This document shows, one piece after another, positions 11,894 to 21,589 of a stretch of 64,000 nucleotides of DNA. The position numbers were made by a program, and so were the translations under genes. The stretch spans positions 3,038,001-3,102,000 of the forward strand of contig JAHEWK010000009.1 of assembly GCA_020740775.1 (NCBI GenBank), in the 5' to 3' direction. The notes beneath the pieces are model-generated. The model saw nothing but the letters and a program-made list of their open reading frames with translations, ran no database searches and was not told the origin of the DNA. Each line of letters opens with the position of its first letter. The first letter of the stretch is position 1. The DNA comes from Ilyonectria destructans. Lineage: Eukaryota > Ascomycota > Sordariomycetes > Hypocreales > Nectriaceae.

Positions 11894-13417
11894 ATGTCAC
11901 GCCCTCATCAGTCTGCAACCATCCCTGCATCTCAGCCACAGGAAAAAACTTGCATCCGCACTCCTTCAGACCCAGGCCCAATATCGAACTCCAGTACCGT
12001 CTCCCGCCGAAGAGACAGGGCCTATACAGATGATGGCATACAGCAGCCTCGAATATCAACAGAGTTTGCCAAGGCTCAACAACGGCGTCAGCGATACTCA
12101 ACCATCGACGCCGAGAGTGATATACCAGAATCCTGGGTTAACCTGGACGAAATTGCCGCCAGTCTACCGGTAGAGAATCTACAAGAACCGCCTGTGTACC
12201 ACCGTACAAGCTTAGAACAAGTACGCAGCCGGGAGCGGGAGTATTTGGAAGAGCAAGCACGGGAATCTCGGCAACTCGGCGAAGTGCTCTCTTCGGGAGA
12301 GTCGTCGACGGCAAAGGAACCCACGAGATGGGCCACACAACTATACGTACACTCTTATCTTGTCTTTTTCTCCTTGTTAGGAGCACTTGCAAGGAAAGGA
12401 CTAGAATCTGTGACAACCTACCCCGGCACACCGATCACTTTTGACACCATATGGGTCAATTTTGCTGGCTGCCTGATTATGGGCATCCTCATGGAAGATC
12501 GGATGCTTTTCCTCTATGAATGGGGGTCTCCGATATATGATCAACAGATTATTATGGAAGAAAGGAGACAGAAAGACGAAGAGAGCGGAACAAGCTCGGA
12601 ACGAGAGCCAATTGACCTTGCCGCCGCAAAAAGGACCTTTATGTCTACGAAAAAGTCCATCCCTCTCTTCATCGGCCTAACTACTGGCTTTTGTGGCTCA
12701 TTTACCACATTTTCGGATTTCATCATGGATTCCTTTCTCGCGCTTTCAAACGGTCTAGAACCTCCATCCACCACTCTTGCTACGGACCGAAACGGCGGCT
12801 ATGATTTCATGGCATTGCTTGGGGTTGGTATCGCTACAGTGTCTCTCTCTCTGGCGGGATTGATGGTTGGTGCACATTTGGCTGTTGCGCTGGAGGGTAC
12901 TATGCCGTCACTCCCCTATACCTTCATGCGGAAGTTCCTTGACCGTCTTGTGGTATTCCTCGGCTGGGGGTCATGGGTTGGGGCAATTTTGCTATGCGTA
13001 TTCCCCCCTCATGACCTTTGGCGTGGCCGCATAATGTTTTCTCTTGTTTTCGCTCCCTTGGGGGTATTCACCAGGTTCTACCTCGCCCTATTTCTCAATG
13101 GCAGAAGTGCGTCCTTTCCAGTTGGTACGTTCGCTGCTAACGTCCTGGCATCAATGATTATCGCTTTGGCCTGGGATGTCAACCACGCTGCTGTAGGTGG
13201 CATCATAGGATGCCAGGTGCTCCAAGGTATCCAGGGTGGATTCTGTGGGTGCCTCAGCACTGTTTCTACGTGGGTAGTAGAGCTATCCTCCCTCGGTCGG
13301 AAGCATGCGTATTTATACGGGTTCGCCAGTGTACTCGTTTCTTTCGCTCTAGTTGTCATTATTGCGGGAAGCGAAAAATGGAGCCAAGGAGTGCATGACC
13401 CGCTGTGTTCGTCATGA
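11894..13417 (+). CDS. FEX: fluoride export protein, double-CrcB (FEX type)
   Basis: A single-exon 507-residue membrane protein that exports fluoride across the plasma membrane. Two CrcB-like halves are fused, as in fungal FEX proteins. The first half carries VNFAGCLIMG (about 191-200) and GFCGSFTTFSDF; the second carries FAANVLASMIIALAWD and GFCGCLSTVSTW. The paired GxxGxxTTFS / GxxGxLSTxS motifs line the fluoride pore in this family, and the serine/threonine residues are kept. Multiple hydrophobic segments follow a ~150-residue polar, probably cytosolic N-terminus. A charged loop near residues 215-250 separates helices in the first half. No intron or disruption is visible. Function is known for the family; regulation is not visible here. 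Confidence 0.93.
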   Translation: MSRPHQSATIPASQPQEKTCIRTPSDPGPISNSSTVSRRRDRAYTDDGIQQPRISTEFAKAQQRRQRYSTIDAESDIPESWVNLDEIAASLPVENLQEPPVYHRTSLEQVRSREREYLEEQARESRQLGEVLSSGESSTAKEPTRWATQLYVHSYLVFFSLLGALARKGLESVTTYPGTPITFDTIWVNFAGCLIMGILMEDRMLFLYEWGSPIYDQQIIMEERRQKDEESGTSSEREPIDLAAAKRTFMSTKKSIPLFIGLTTGFCGSFTTFSDFIMDSFLALSNGLEPPSTTLATDRNGGYDFMALLGVGIATVSLSLAGLMVGAHLAVALEGTMPSLPYTFMRKFLDRLVVFLGWGSWVGAILLCVFPPHDLWRGRIMFSLVFAPLGVFTRFYLALFLNGRSASFPVGTFAANVLASMIIALAWDVNHAAVGGIIGCQVLQGIQGGFCGCLSTVSTWVVELSSLGRKHAYLYGFASVLVSFALVVIIAGSEKWSQGVHDPLCSS

Positions 13418-13611
13418 GCCTTTATAGAGCATTGCATCGATCATATAATGTTGAAGGAAAAGTCTTTGACAGCCTCCATCTTGGTTGTATATTTAGTAAT
13501 CGGTGTTCCAATCCTTTATTCCCATTCAATACAGTATTCTGTATACATTTATAATTACAATGCATGCGGATCAGCTCTCTAAGTTCGCGCTTTCCATTCA
13601 ATTCTCGGGCA

Positions 13612-14051
13612 TCAACCTTTCTTAAGCTCGCCTCGGCTTTGACTGTTGTGTTCAGATGCATGTTGGGATTCTCGAGCTGTGGCACCCGGGCTGTCGCAAC
13701 CTTCATTGTCAAGACTACAACTCCCTGATATCTGACTTTTTCCCCTTCTTGGGAGGACCTTAGACAACTGCTTTCCTATTAGTTCCTTGGCAGTTAGCAG
13801 TTCATTTGGTAAAGAGAAGGGACTTCCATATGAACATACCTGTTCCTTATCCGCCCAGACCTCTCGGCGAAATTCAGTCGTGTCTTCTTCTGTTGGCTCC
13901 CCGACTCTCTTCGGCGATTTCGTCTTCTCTGATACGCTTATTCTGTTCCACTAGGTTCGGTCTCTATGGTAAAGATGAGGAAAGCTCATACGACATCATC
14001 CGTCTCGCGTCGTGGTTTTGCGACCACGAATTCAAAGTTTATGATGCGCAT
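13612..14051 (-). CDS. small orphan protein, three exons
   Basis: Not recognised. Splicing 14051-13992, 13950-13840 and 13785-13612 gives a continuous 114-residue frame starting MRIINFEFVVAKPRR, then VGEPTEEDTTEFRREVW, then KQLSKVLPRRGKS and a polar tail. The second intron (GTATGT...CTAAC...AAG, 54 nt) has good signals; the first is only 41 nt, short even for fungi. The exons agree in phase at both junctions, which is why I report it. The product would be hydrophilic, charged and without a signal peptide. It is convergent with the fluoride exporter and sits beside an enolase relic. It could also be chance open frames. Confidence 0.45.
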
Positions 14052-14329
14052 TGGACGCTATGGATAAACCGGTTGAGTCGGTACTGTCGGGAACTTCTTC
14101 CAGAAAGACACAACCTCTTATGAAATCTAGGGCTTGCTCTGCTATCGCATCCACCAATGTCCTACGTCATAGCGGGCATCTGTATCAAGTTATTGTCTCG
14201 TATCCATGCACCCCACTTAATGGGGTGAGGAACAGAGTCCTCAACATGCTTGTGGAAATTCAACGATGGACCGATAGCAAACTTGAGGCCTGTTCAGCCC
14301 CATGAACGCCCTTGCCTACACGAAGCTGT

Positions 14330-14880
14330 CGCATAGAACACCAATCTTGTTCATTTCTCCAAATAACGGGACAGCACCGTGTGCTCCGACCCACTACCAA
14401 CAGAATATCATCATCTCTTGGAAAGCCATGGTGTTTCCTGAGTAAGCATCGCCATTTTGGACGTTGCAGAACGGAACATGCAGGAGATAGAGATCATCTT
14501 CTGCTATTCGCAGTTGCTGTATGAAGCGATATAGTGTCATTTGCAGAAAGGCTGTTCGAACATCTTGTTTTCGAGCGCCAACATTGGACAGTGAATAGCA
14601 TACTGTTACCGCTTCCCCAGCTCTAGCGCAAGCTATGGTGATGCCGAGGATAGCATTGGCTCCAAGCCGATACTTATTTGGCGTACCATCCAGGTGCACC
14701 GCAAAGCTGTCGAGTTGCTTAGGCTGTGGTTTCAGCTCAAACAACCTCTCAATCAAAGAAGTTTTATTGTTCATTTCAATATTCTAAACCTCTCAAATGA
14801 TGCCTTTACCACCATTAGCAGGTATAAACCATTCACAGGCATAATTACCAGCTGTATCGCTTCCACAGTTATAATTTGAC
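14330..14880 (-). pseudogene. enolase relic
   Basis: The minus strand encodes fragments clearly like enolase: KGII (followed by stops), then LDGTPNKYRLGANAILGI, ACARAGE, then VPFCNVQNGDAYSGN and MAFQEMMIF. In intact enolase these are the conserved GANAILG helix and the NVxNGGSHAG loop; here the loop reads NGDAYSG. At least three in-frame stops, an apparent frameshift near the start and an unalignable insertion between the blocks show that it is dead. The metal-binding and catalytic C-terminal half cannot be followed beyond about 14330. A housekeeping enolase must exist elsewhere; this is a decayed extra copy. Confidence 0.78.
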
Positions 14881-15691
14881 GCATTGAAGATTTATGTTCC
14901 ATCTAGGTATAGGTTCCATCCACAATGAACCACCTGTCGATACTGTTGTCAAAAACCTTCGGTTGACGTCTTGATGGGGTGGCGGATCAGGGAGCTCCTT
15001 CGCCGGGATGCGACCTAGCCTAGACTAAGCAAATACTCTGCGTGGTATATCTACGGCGGTGAGTTTGTGACTTAGTGTTAATATTATTATAAAATGGACT
15101 GATGAAGGTAGTAGCTTCGCCGCAGCTAAGGTTCCTTATCTTACATAGTCGTCTCTAGTGGCATGATGCCTAATGGATATGGATATACAATTTTCTTTTT
15201 TATTTTCTTTTTTTTAAAAAAAAAACTTTATATCTACATTACTCGTGTAACTATAGGATTTACTGATTTTTGTTAAGATCACTGACTTTAATACATAAAA
15301 ACTGTATAACTGTATGCTAATGACTACTCACAAGGGCTACGAAACTGGATCTCGAGTAAAGTCACATATCGAGGCGGTTGAATGCGAGGGCTAGGGAGTC
15401 CGACAGCGGAGGCGCTATACTTAATATAGTAATTAGGACGGGTACCTGTCCCCCAATTGATCGTCATAGTCTGATCAATCTGACTTACAGCCGCTTTTCC
15501 CGCTGCGTTCCTCCCGTCCCGGAATTTCCGTTGCTGATGATCCATGACTTACGATTAATTTAGTCTATAGGCGCATCACTCACCACTACCAGTGGTTTGT
15601 CTGTTGAAGAGCTTCAGTTCTCTGATCCGGTCCACAGAGAATCGCAATACCCATCGCGTTGCCCGTACTTGATCTGATCTACTTCTTTACA
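14881..15691. other. intergenic, includes A/T homopolymer tract
   Basis: About 800 bp with no supported gene. A T-run followed by an A-run near 15195-15230 forms a short AT-only block. Confidence 0.5.
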
Positions 15692-16381
15692 ATGCCCTTG
15701 CATGATCCCCCTACGTATCAAGAGGTGTCTACTCATGGGCTGAGAGCACAACTTCCTAGTCAAGAGCTGTTTTCCTTGCGGCTGGATGGGCATATCATTT
15801 GTTCCACAGAACAGCCGTCACTTGTTTACTACGAATTGAGTGCAGCAGTCTGTGATGGTACGTCTCTTGTTAATGTCATTAGGAAAGTCAGATATCGACT
15901 ATCGAACAAACACGGCGATGGGGATCTGAGGGCTCAGTCTGAGGATATTTACGTGTTTAGAGACTCTCGCTTCAGCTTCTCTGCGCATCGAAATATCGTC
16001 ATCGTTGGCCGGGAAAACGTCAAGCGCTCCTACAAGCAAGTCAAGCTTTCTCCAGGGATCACTGGCTGGTCAACTTGCAAAGCTACCGGTCACTTCAAAG
16101 CTGACATCGGGCTGTCTAGCTGGTGGCGAAGTAATAACCAGGTTAGATGGAAGGACAAACATGGACACATCGTTGCAGTGGAACAGAAATGTCCCCACGT
16201 GAGGCCTGGGGACCTGTTGGCCCAACCGTGCTTGAGACTATTGAAAGTATTAAATGAGAAAGACTTGGACCTGTTGGTCACATGCTGGACTGCACGCCTT
16301 TGGAAAGAATCCCAGAAGCCTATTGATGGTCTCAGGAGGTGGAGGCAGAGTATGTACCCACGATTCAATTGTTTATGGTGA
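15692..16381 (+). CDS. conserved fungal hypothetical protein, 3' end replaced
   Basis: Starts MPLHDPPTYQEV and reads through about 215 residues that look like one folded domain, with YKQVKLSPGITGWSTCKATG and KDLDLLVTCWTARLWKE as its most distinctive stretches. I recognise this as a conserved fungal unknown with no assignable function. After about position 16330 the frame enters sequence homologous, in another frame, to a plasma-membrane H+-ATPase, so its natural C-terminus is gone. A plausible intron (GTATGT...GCTAAC...CAG, about 16352-16402) would extend it by some 19 residues, again over ATPase-derived DNA. It may be a truncated but still expressed gene or a pseudogene. ATG at 15692 is preferred because the family-like DPPTY start follows it directly. 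Confidence 0.5.
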   Translation: MPLHDPPTYQEVSTHGLRAQLPSQELFSLRLDGHIICSTEQPSLVYYELSAAVCDGTSLVNVIRKVRYRLSNKHGDGDLRAQSEDIYVFRDSRFSFSAHRNIVIVGRENVKRSYKQVKLSPGITGWSTCKATGHFKADIGLSSWWRSNNQVRWKDKHGHIVAVEQKCPHVRPGDLLAQPCLRLLKVLNEKDLDLLVTCWTARLWKESQKPIDGLRRWRQSMYPRFNCLW

Positions 16382-18243
16382 TGCTAACGGCCGGCTGCAC
16401 AGTCAAAAGACCATCGCAACAACTCTCTTATCGCTGTCCATCAGTCAGAAATTACTGGTGAGTCCCTGGCCGTCGAAAAGTATCTCGGTGATGACGTCTA
16501 CTACACAACGGGGTGTAAACGCGGCAAGGCATACGCCATCGTCACCGCGACAACCAAGAAGTCCTTCGTCGGTCGCACTGCCGAACTGGCTCAAGGTGCC
16601 AAAGACCAAGGCCACTTCAAAGCAGTCATGAAGAATATTGGAACGACTTCGCTGGTCCTGGTAATGTTCTGGATTCTCACCGCTTGGATTGGCGGCTTCT
16701 ACTACTATATTAGCATGACAGCACCGAGGTCTCAGAACTTGCTGCACTATGCACTCGTTCTTCTTATTATTGGCGTTCCTGTCGGTCTACCCGTCGTCAC
16801 TACTACGACCCTTGCAGTTGGAGCTGCATATGTTGCCAAGCAAAAGGCCATCGTTCAGAAGCTTGCGGCTATCGAATCACTTGCTGTAAGTACTCTGTCT
16901 ATTGCGCTTAGCCGGCAAAGAGCCGCCTTTTAAACAGAAGAAATACTAGGGTGTCGATATCCTCTGCTCCGATAAGACGGGGACATTGACCACAAACAAG
17001 TGAAGCATCCGTGATCCTTTTGTATCCGAAAGCCAAGACATGAATTGGATGATGGCTATCGCTGCCATGGCCTCCTCTCACAACCTCAAGTCACTGGATC
17101 CCATCGACAAGATTACCGTCCTGACGCTGAAGCAATATCCCAAGGCCCATGAGATTCTACAACAAGGCTGGATAACTGAGAACTTCACCCCTTTTGACCC
17201 CGTCTCCAAGCGAGTTACCTCCGTTTGTCGCTTGGGTAATGATCGGTATACCTGTGCGAAAGTTGCACCGAGTGCCATACTCAGGCTGACGAAGTGCTCC
17301 AAGGAAGTTCGTAAGCTGTACAAGGAAAAGGTTCAGGAGTTTGCAAGACGACGATTCCGCTCTCTGGGTGTTGCTTACAATAAGAACGACGACAACTGGG
17401 TTCTCCTGGAACTGCTTTCCATGTTCGATCCTCCACGCGAGGACACAGCGCAGACAATTCTCGAGGCATCACATCTAGGTGTTCCAGTCAAGATGTTGAC
17501 AGGAGAAGCCATTGCTATCGCCAAAGAAACCTGCAAGATGCTGTCCCTCGGGACCAAGGTTTACAATTGGGAGAGGCTCATCCATGGCGGCCTCGCCGGA
17601 AGTGTGCAGCATGACTTTGTGGAGCGCGCCGACGGGCTCGCAGAGGTTTATCCTGAGCACAAGTACACCGTCGTCGAAATGCTTCAGCAGAGAGGCCACC
17701 TTACTGCCATGACTGGCGACGGAGTCAACGACGCTCCGTCCTTCAAGAAGGCAGACTGTGGGATCGCCGTCGAGGGTTCCTCGGAGGCTGCACAAGCCAC
17801 AGCCGACATCGTGTTTCTTGCCCCCGGCCTCAGCACCATCGTCTTGGCCATTAAGACGGCACGGTCGATCTTCTAGAGAATGAAGACGTACATCCAGTAC
17901 CGTATCGCGCTCTGCCTGCACTTGGAGATCCATCTTACGCTGTCCATGATCATCAATGAGACTGTCCGTGTGGATCTGATCGTCTTTCTCGCTTTGTTCG
18001 CCGATCTCGCTACCGTTGCAGTGGCCTATGATAACGCACACTGGGAGTCTCGCCCTGTGGAGTGGCAGTTGCCTAAAATATGGTTTGTTAGAGTCATATT
18101 GGGCGGGCTTCTTGCCATCGGTACCTGGATCATTCGTGGAACCATGTATCTTCCCAACGGGGGTATCGTGCAGAACTTTGTACTGTTCAAGAAGTGCTGT
18201 TCTTAGAGATTGCGCTCACCGAGACCTGGCTGATATTTGTCAC
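16335..18243 (+). pseudogene. plasma-membrane H+-ATPase (P-type, PMA-like) relic, truncated at both ends
   Basis: A proton-pumping P3A-ATPase remnant. It begins within the actuator domain (EVEAEYVP, GDANGRL, then EITGESLAVEKY), followed by IIGVPVGLPVV in helix 4, the phosphorylation motif CSDKTGTLTTNK after an intron, FTPFDPVSKRV, FDPPREDTAQTI, MTGDGVNDAPS, and the last helices to WLIFVT. The first ~200 residues are missing. Damage seen: frameshift near 16400; TGA right after TTNK; TAG at about 17875 where CAG is usual; a frameshift near 18190. Conserved residues are also changed, KGAP to KVAP and TGDA to TGEA. Homology stops at about 18243, immediately before the dispersed repeat. No working pump is possible. 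Confidence 0.9.
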
Positions 18244-18245
18244 GT

Positions 18246-18322
18246 CACTTCCTTGGCGAAACTAAAATTGCAGTGCTACTGTCCAACGCTGTCCACGCTG
18301 TCCACTTAAACACAGCTGCGGC
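18246..18322 (+). repeat. short dispersed repeat, copy 2, abutting the ATPase relic
   Basis: A 77 bp near-copy of 6812-6898, lacking one 10-mer unit of the internal CTGTCC tandem. It starts directly where the H+-ATPase homology ends, in the codons for the conserved LIFVT stretch, as though it inserted there or marks a recombination point. Confidence 0.85.
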
Positions 18323-18739
18323 TAAGATGAGGGCAGAAACCAGACGCTTGGTAAGTGTCCGACTCGAGCCCCGCGCACCGACATATCACAAGCTTGAATC
18401 CCTTTGCTGTATCAATTCAATCATCGCCCTCGGGGTGACAAAACTTGGAAGTGAGGTAACACCCATGCATGAACTTGTAGAGACCCTTGGAGATGGTCTA
18501 AAACAAGCCCTCCTTTCCTCTGATCAACTACCTGCCCCCAGGTCATCCCGGCTTGGCAATGATAAGCTAACCACCTACAGGGGGGAGCATAAATCTCAAG
18601 GTACTGCCTCAGCGTCTGTCCGTTAGCAGAGATAGTCAATTTGTCGACTTGCGACATAACATGATGCGAAAATTAATGCCTGAAGACAGCTCACCCTACA
18701 GGTTCTGCGCCTTAATAAAGGTTTGTCTGGATAGAGGTG
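18323..18739. other. intergenic region
   Basis: About 400 bp between the repeat and the AT-rich block. Base composition is normal; no gene supported. Confidence 0.4.
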
Positions 18740-19375
18740 CGCCCTACCTATAAATACTCCAGCTGACTTAGAATATTAAGTAGTTAGAATACCAGTAGCA
18801 AACTGTATTTAAGTATTAATATTAGCACTTTAGGCTAACTTTTATAGATTAAAAGATAAGCTTAAGGATAAATAAATGTTTTTTATAGTCTTACTTAATA
18901 TTATTAAATAGTTTAAAGTTATATAGTATATTAAGAGGTTAAGAAATTAAGAGGCTTTAGTATATATATACCTAAAGAGGGAATTAAAAGCTTAATAGTT
19001 AAAAAGAAATACTAATAATAGAATTAATAATATAGATTATATACTTAATCTACTTAAAAGTTAATAATTTACTTAAATATATTAAGATTTTTCATTTAAT
19101 GTAATAGCTATATTATTTTAAATAAATAGTTTAAAGTAACTATATATTATAAAGTTTAGATTTTAATAGGGATTAGAATATTATATATAACTTATAGTAT
19201 AATTATTATAAATAGAGTAAAATAATAAAGTAAGAGTATTATATTTAGTAATATTTAGCTAGTATAATAAGCTGGATAATTATATTATATTAATAGCTAA
19301 AGTATTAGTATTTTAATAATAGCTAAACTTTTAAATTAATATACTGAATAATTTAAGCTAGATTATTAAGCTAAA
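18740..19375. repeat. AT-rich, RIP-like mutated block
   Basis: About 640 bp made almost entirely of A and T. The few C residues are mostly followed by T (GCT, ACT, CTT), and CA, TG and CG dinucleotides are nearly absent. That is the footprint of repeat-induced point mutation, which converts CpA to TpA on both strands of duplicated DNA. The parent element can no longer be recognised. The edges are sharp against normal-composition sequence. Confidence 0.75.
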
Positions 19376-20041
19376 GGCTCGAGAAACTTGGTTTTAATTA
19401 TTCTTTCTTGAGAAGAATAAAACGCAGGTTGCACTGAGAATTAAAAATAACACTTGATTAAAACTTCTCGTGATTTAGGCTTCCGAGTTGGGCACGGAGC
19501 TGTATGAATGCTTGCTAGCCATCTAGCGGCCCTGGCAAATAGTCTCTTTCAGAGACTTTCCAGAGACCAAACACGCGCCCCCTCGCCCAGAGCACCGGGA
19601 AACCACCCCCGGCATCCGCAACTGAATGGCGGCAACCCCTAACTTGGGAAGCATGTGTTGCCATAGGAACTTACACTAACGAGGTAGTTCGGGGGTTCAT
19701 TGAGCCAGAGCTGCTGGGTGGAGAGTAAATATGTTATTATATTTTGTAGACTACGTGAAATTGTACTCGCCAACCATCCGGGCAAGGTCGTATAGCGGGG
19801 CCATGGAAGACATTATTGTCAGACGGAGATATGGACTACAATAACGCTACCGACAAAAGGAGTGATCATGCCCTTTTGCCGTGGCGGCTATTGCGACAAT
19901 GATGAATTGAGATGCCGCAATGTCGTTTCTGTTACTGGAAACTGCGACGACAACCTAAATGCCTGGGCATCCTAGCTTGAACTCCCGCTCCAGCCCTCCT
20001 CCTCAGAAGAATCTCAATAATTTTCCAGTCTTTGAAAACAT
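19376..20041. other. intergenic region downstream of receptor gene
   Basis: About 670 bp, no supported gene. A small perfect inverted repeat, TTATTCTT...AAGAATAA, lies near 19400-19425. Confidence 0.4.
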
Positions 20042-21589
20042 CTATCGGTGTGACGTTGTTCGAATATTTTCCAAAGGGACAGAATTCCCCTCCCAGATTT
20101 CACGAAAGGAATGGGCAGATGATGGCGTCTGGAAAGCTGCATCCTCATTGTCATTGTGGGCCGCTCCAACCAGATTATCGTCTGATTTCCGGGGGCTTGA
20201 CAGCCTAGCAGCATTGATCTGCCTGGAACTTTCCCTATATGTATAGTGCACACTACAAGCTCGACGGGTTGCTGCGATTTCATGTGCCGTTAGAACTTCG
20301 GAACCAAATATCGGCACTAATTTGACCAGGATGAGTCGGGTTGTCGGCAAGCAGGCGCACAGAACGCCCACGGTCATTTCGACAGTGGACCAGTATATCG
20401 CATGGGACGACTCCCGCGTCATGTTGAATCTCGAAAATAGGCGAGCCAGGTAGGGAACGCGCAGCGCGCTCATTATAGTAACACTCGGAAACACCAAGTC
20501 AGTATAAACGTACGGATGGGGGAACGCCGTTCGACATGTTGAACTCACAATGTACCAGCAGAAAACATGACGACAACGCTAAGTTTCCGCTTCCAGTGGA
20601 GTTGTAAACCCCGTAACTGCCAAATTGGAATTGCAAGGATCCAAAGATCAAGCACAATGCTCGTCGCTGCATTCGTGAAGGCGACTGCGGCGTTGTTTAA
20701 ACAATTGCCGTTGGGTTGCCCACCCCATCCGTTCCAGAAATCTGATATAGGGTTGCAGGGGTAGATGCCAGTCATAATAAATGTAAAGCCCCAGAGTCCT
20801 GTGAAGACAAGTGTGAACCATAGAATCCGTTGCACTGAAGGACTTGAAAATAGCCGTAAGTAGAAACAGATGAAGGTTATTTTCAGGAAAGTGGCTTCTA
20901 TCAAGTATAAGACTGAGCCAACGTAGAAAAACTTGAAGAAATTCGTAATTTGATGCATGTCGAGGGTCCATATATCCCTACCAAGGCCATTTGGTATCGT
21001 ACCATATATCACAACGGCTGCACTGGGCACCAAGAGAACTGCAGTAATGGACACACAGAGGTCATCAAGGCCGAGTTCAAGCCGTGTGCTCAGCTTGAAA
21101 ACCAAACGCGAGATGGTGAATGTAGCTGCCAGGCATGTCATAACCGCGGTCATAGCGAGATGCCTCTGCGGCAGGTCACTGTCTGATTCGCCGCACCACA
21201 TAGTAGTGAAGTTCATAAATGCTGTGCGATGGTGTCAGATGATTCTTATAGGTCATTGGGATCCCATGGACATACCAAGAGAGTCAAATATGGGGCAAGA
21301 CCCTGTCAAGCAGGTGAAGACAGTTTCGTAGGAGGGTTCGTCGGTGCACAGACAAGCCTTGTCAGAAATATTGCATGGTCCAATATCCAGTGCTGAAGCG
21401 AGACAAGTAGCCTGGCGAAGGCGTGGTTAACCCGCTGCTGGATCGTCGAGGGCGGTGTGCACTTACAGCACAGTCGGGGATGGACAGAAAATCTTGGTTA
21501 GGGCCTGGAATATGTGCCAGGACTCGTAACGAACCATTGACGAGTATGCTAATAATGAAGTAGGCAAGGACATACATAATCCTGACCAT
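20042..21589 (-). CDS. CFEM-domain seven-transmembrane receptor (PTH11-like)
   Basis: Four exons (21589-21467, 21411-21276, 21221-20549, 20483-20042) give 457 residues with phases 0, 1 and 2. The N-terminus has a hydrophobic signal-like segment (YVLAYFIISIL). A cysteine-rich CFEM domain follows, IPDCAATCLASALDIGPCN, then DKACLCTD and VFTCLTGSCP. After it come seven hydrophobic segments of the fungal rhodopsin-like type, including the ISDFWNG-like loop and RVPYLARLF. The C-terminal ~100 residues are polar. In related fungi, PTH11-type receptors sense surface or host cues at the plasma membrane; ligand and pathway here are unknown. The exons become visible only after splicing, which restores the CFEM cysteines. 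It lies isolated between gene-poor segments. Confidence 0.88.
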
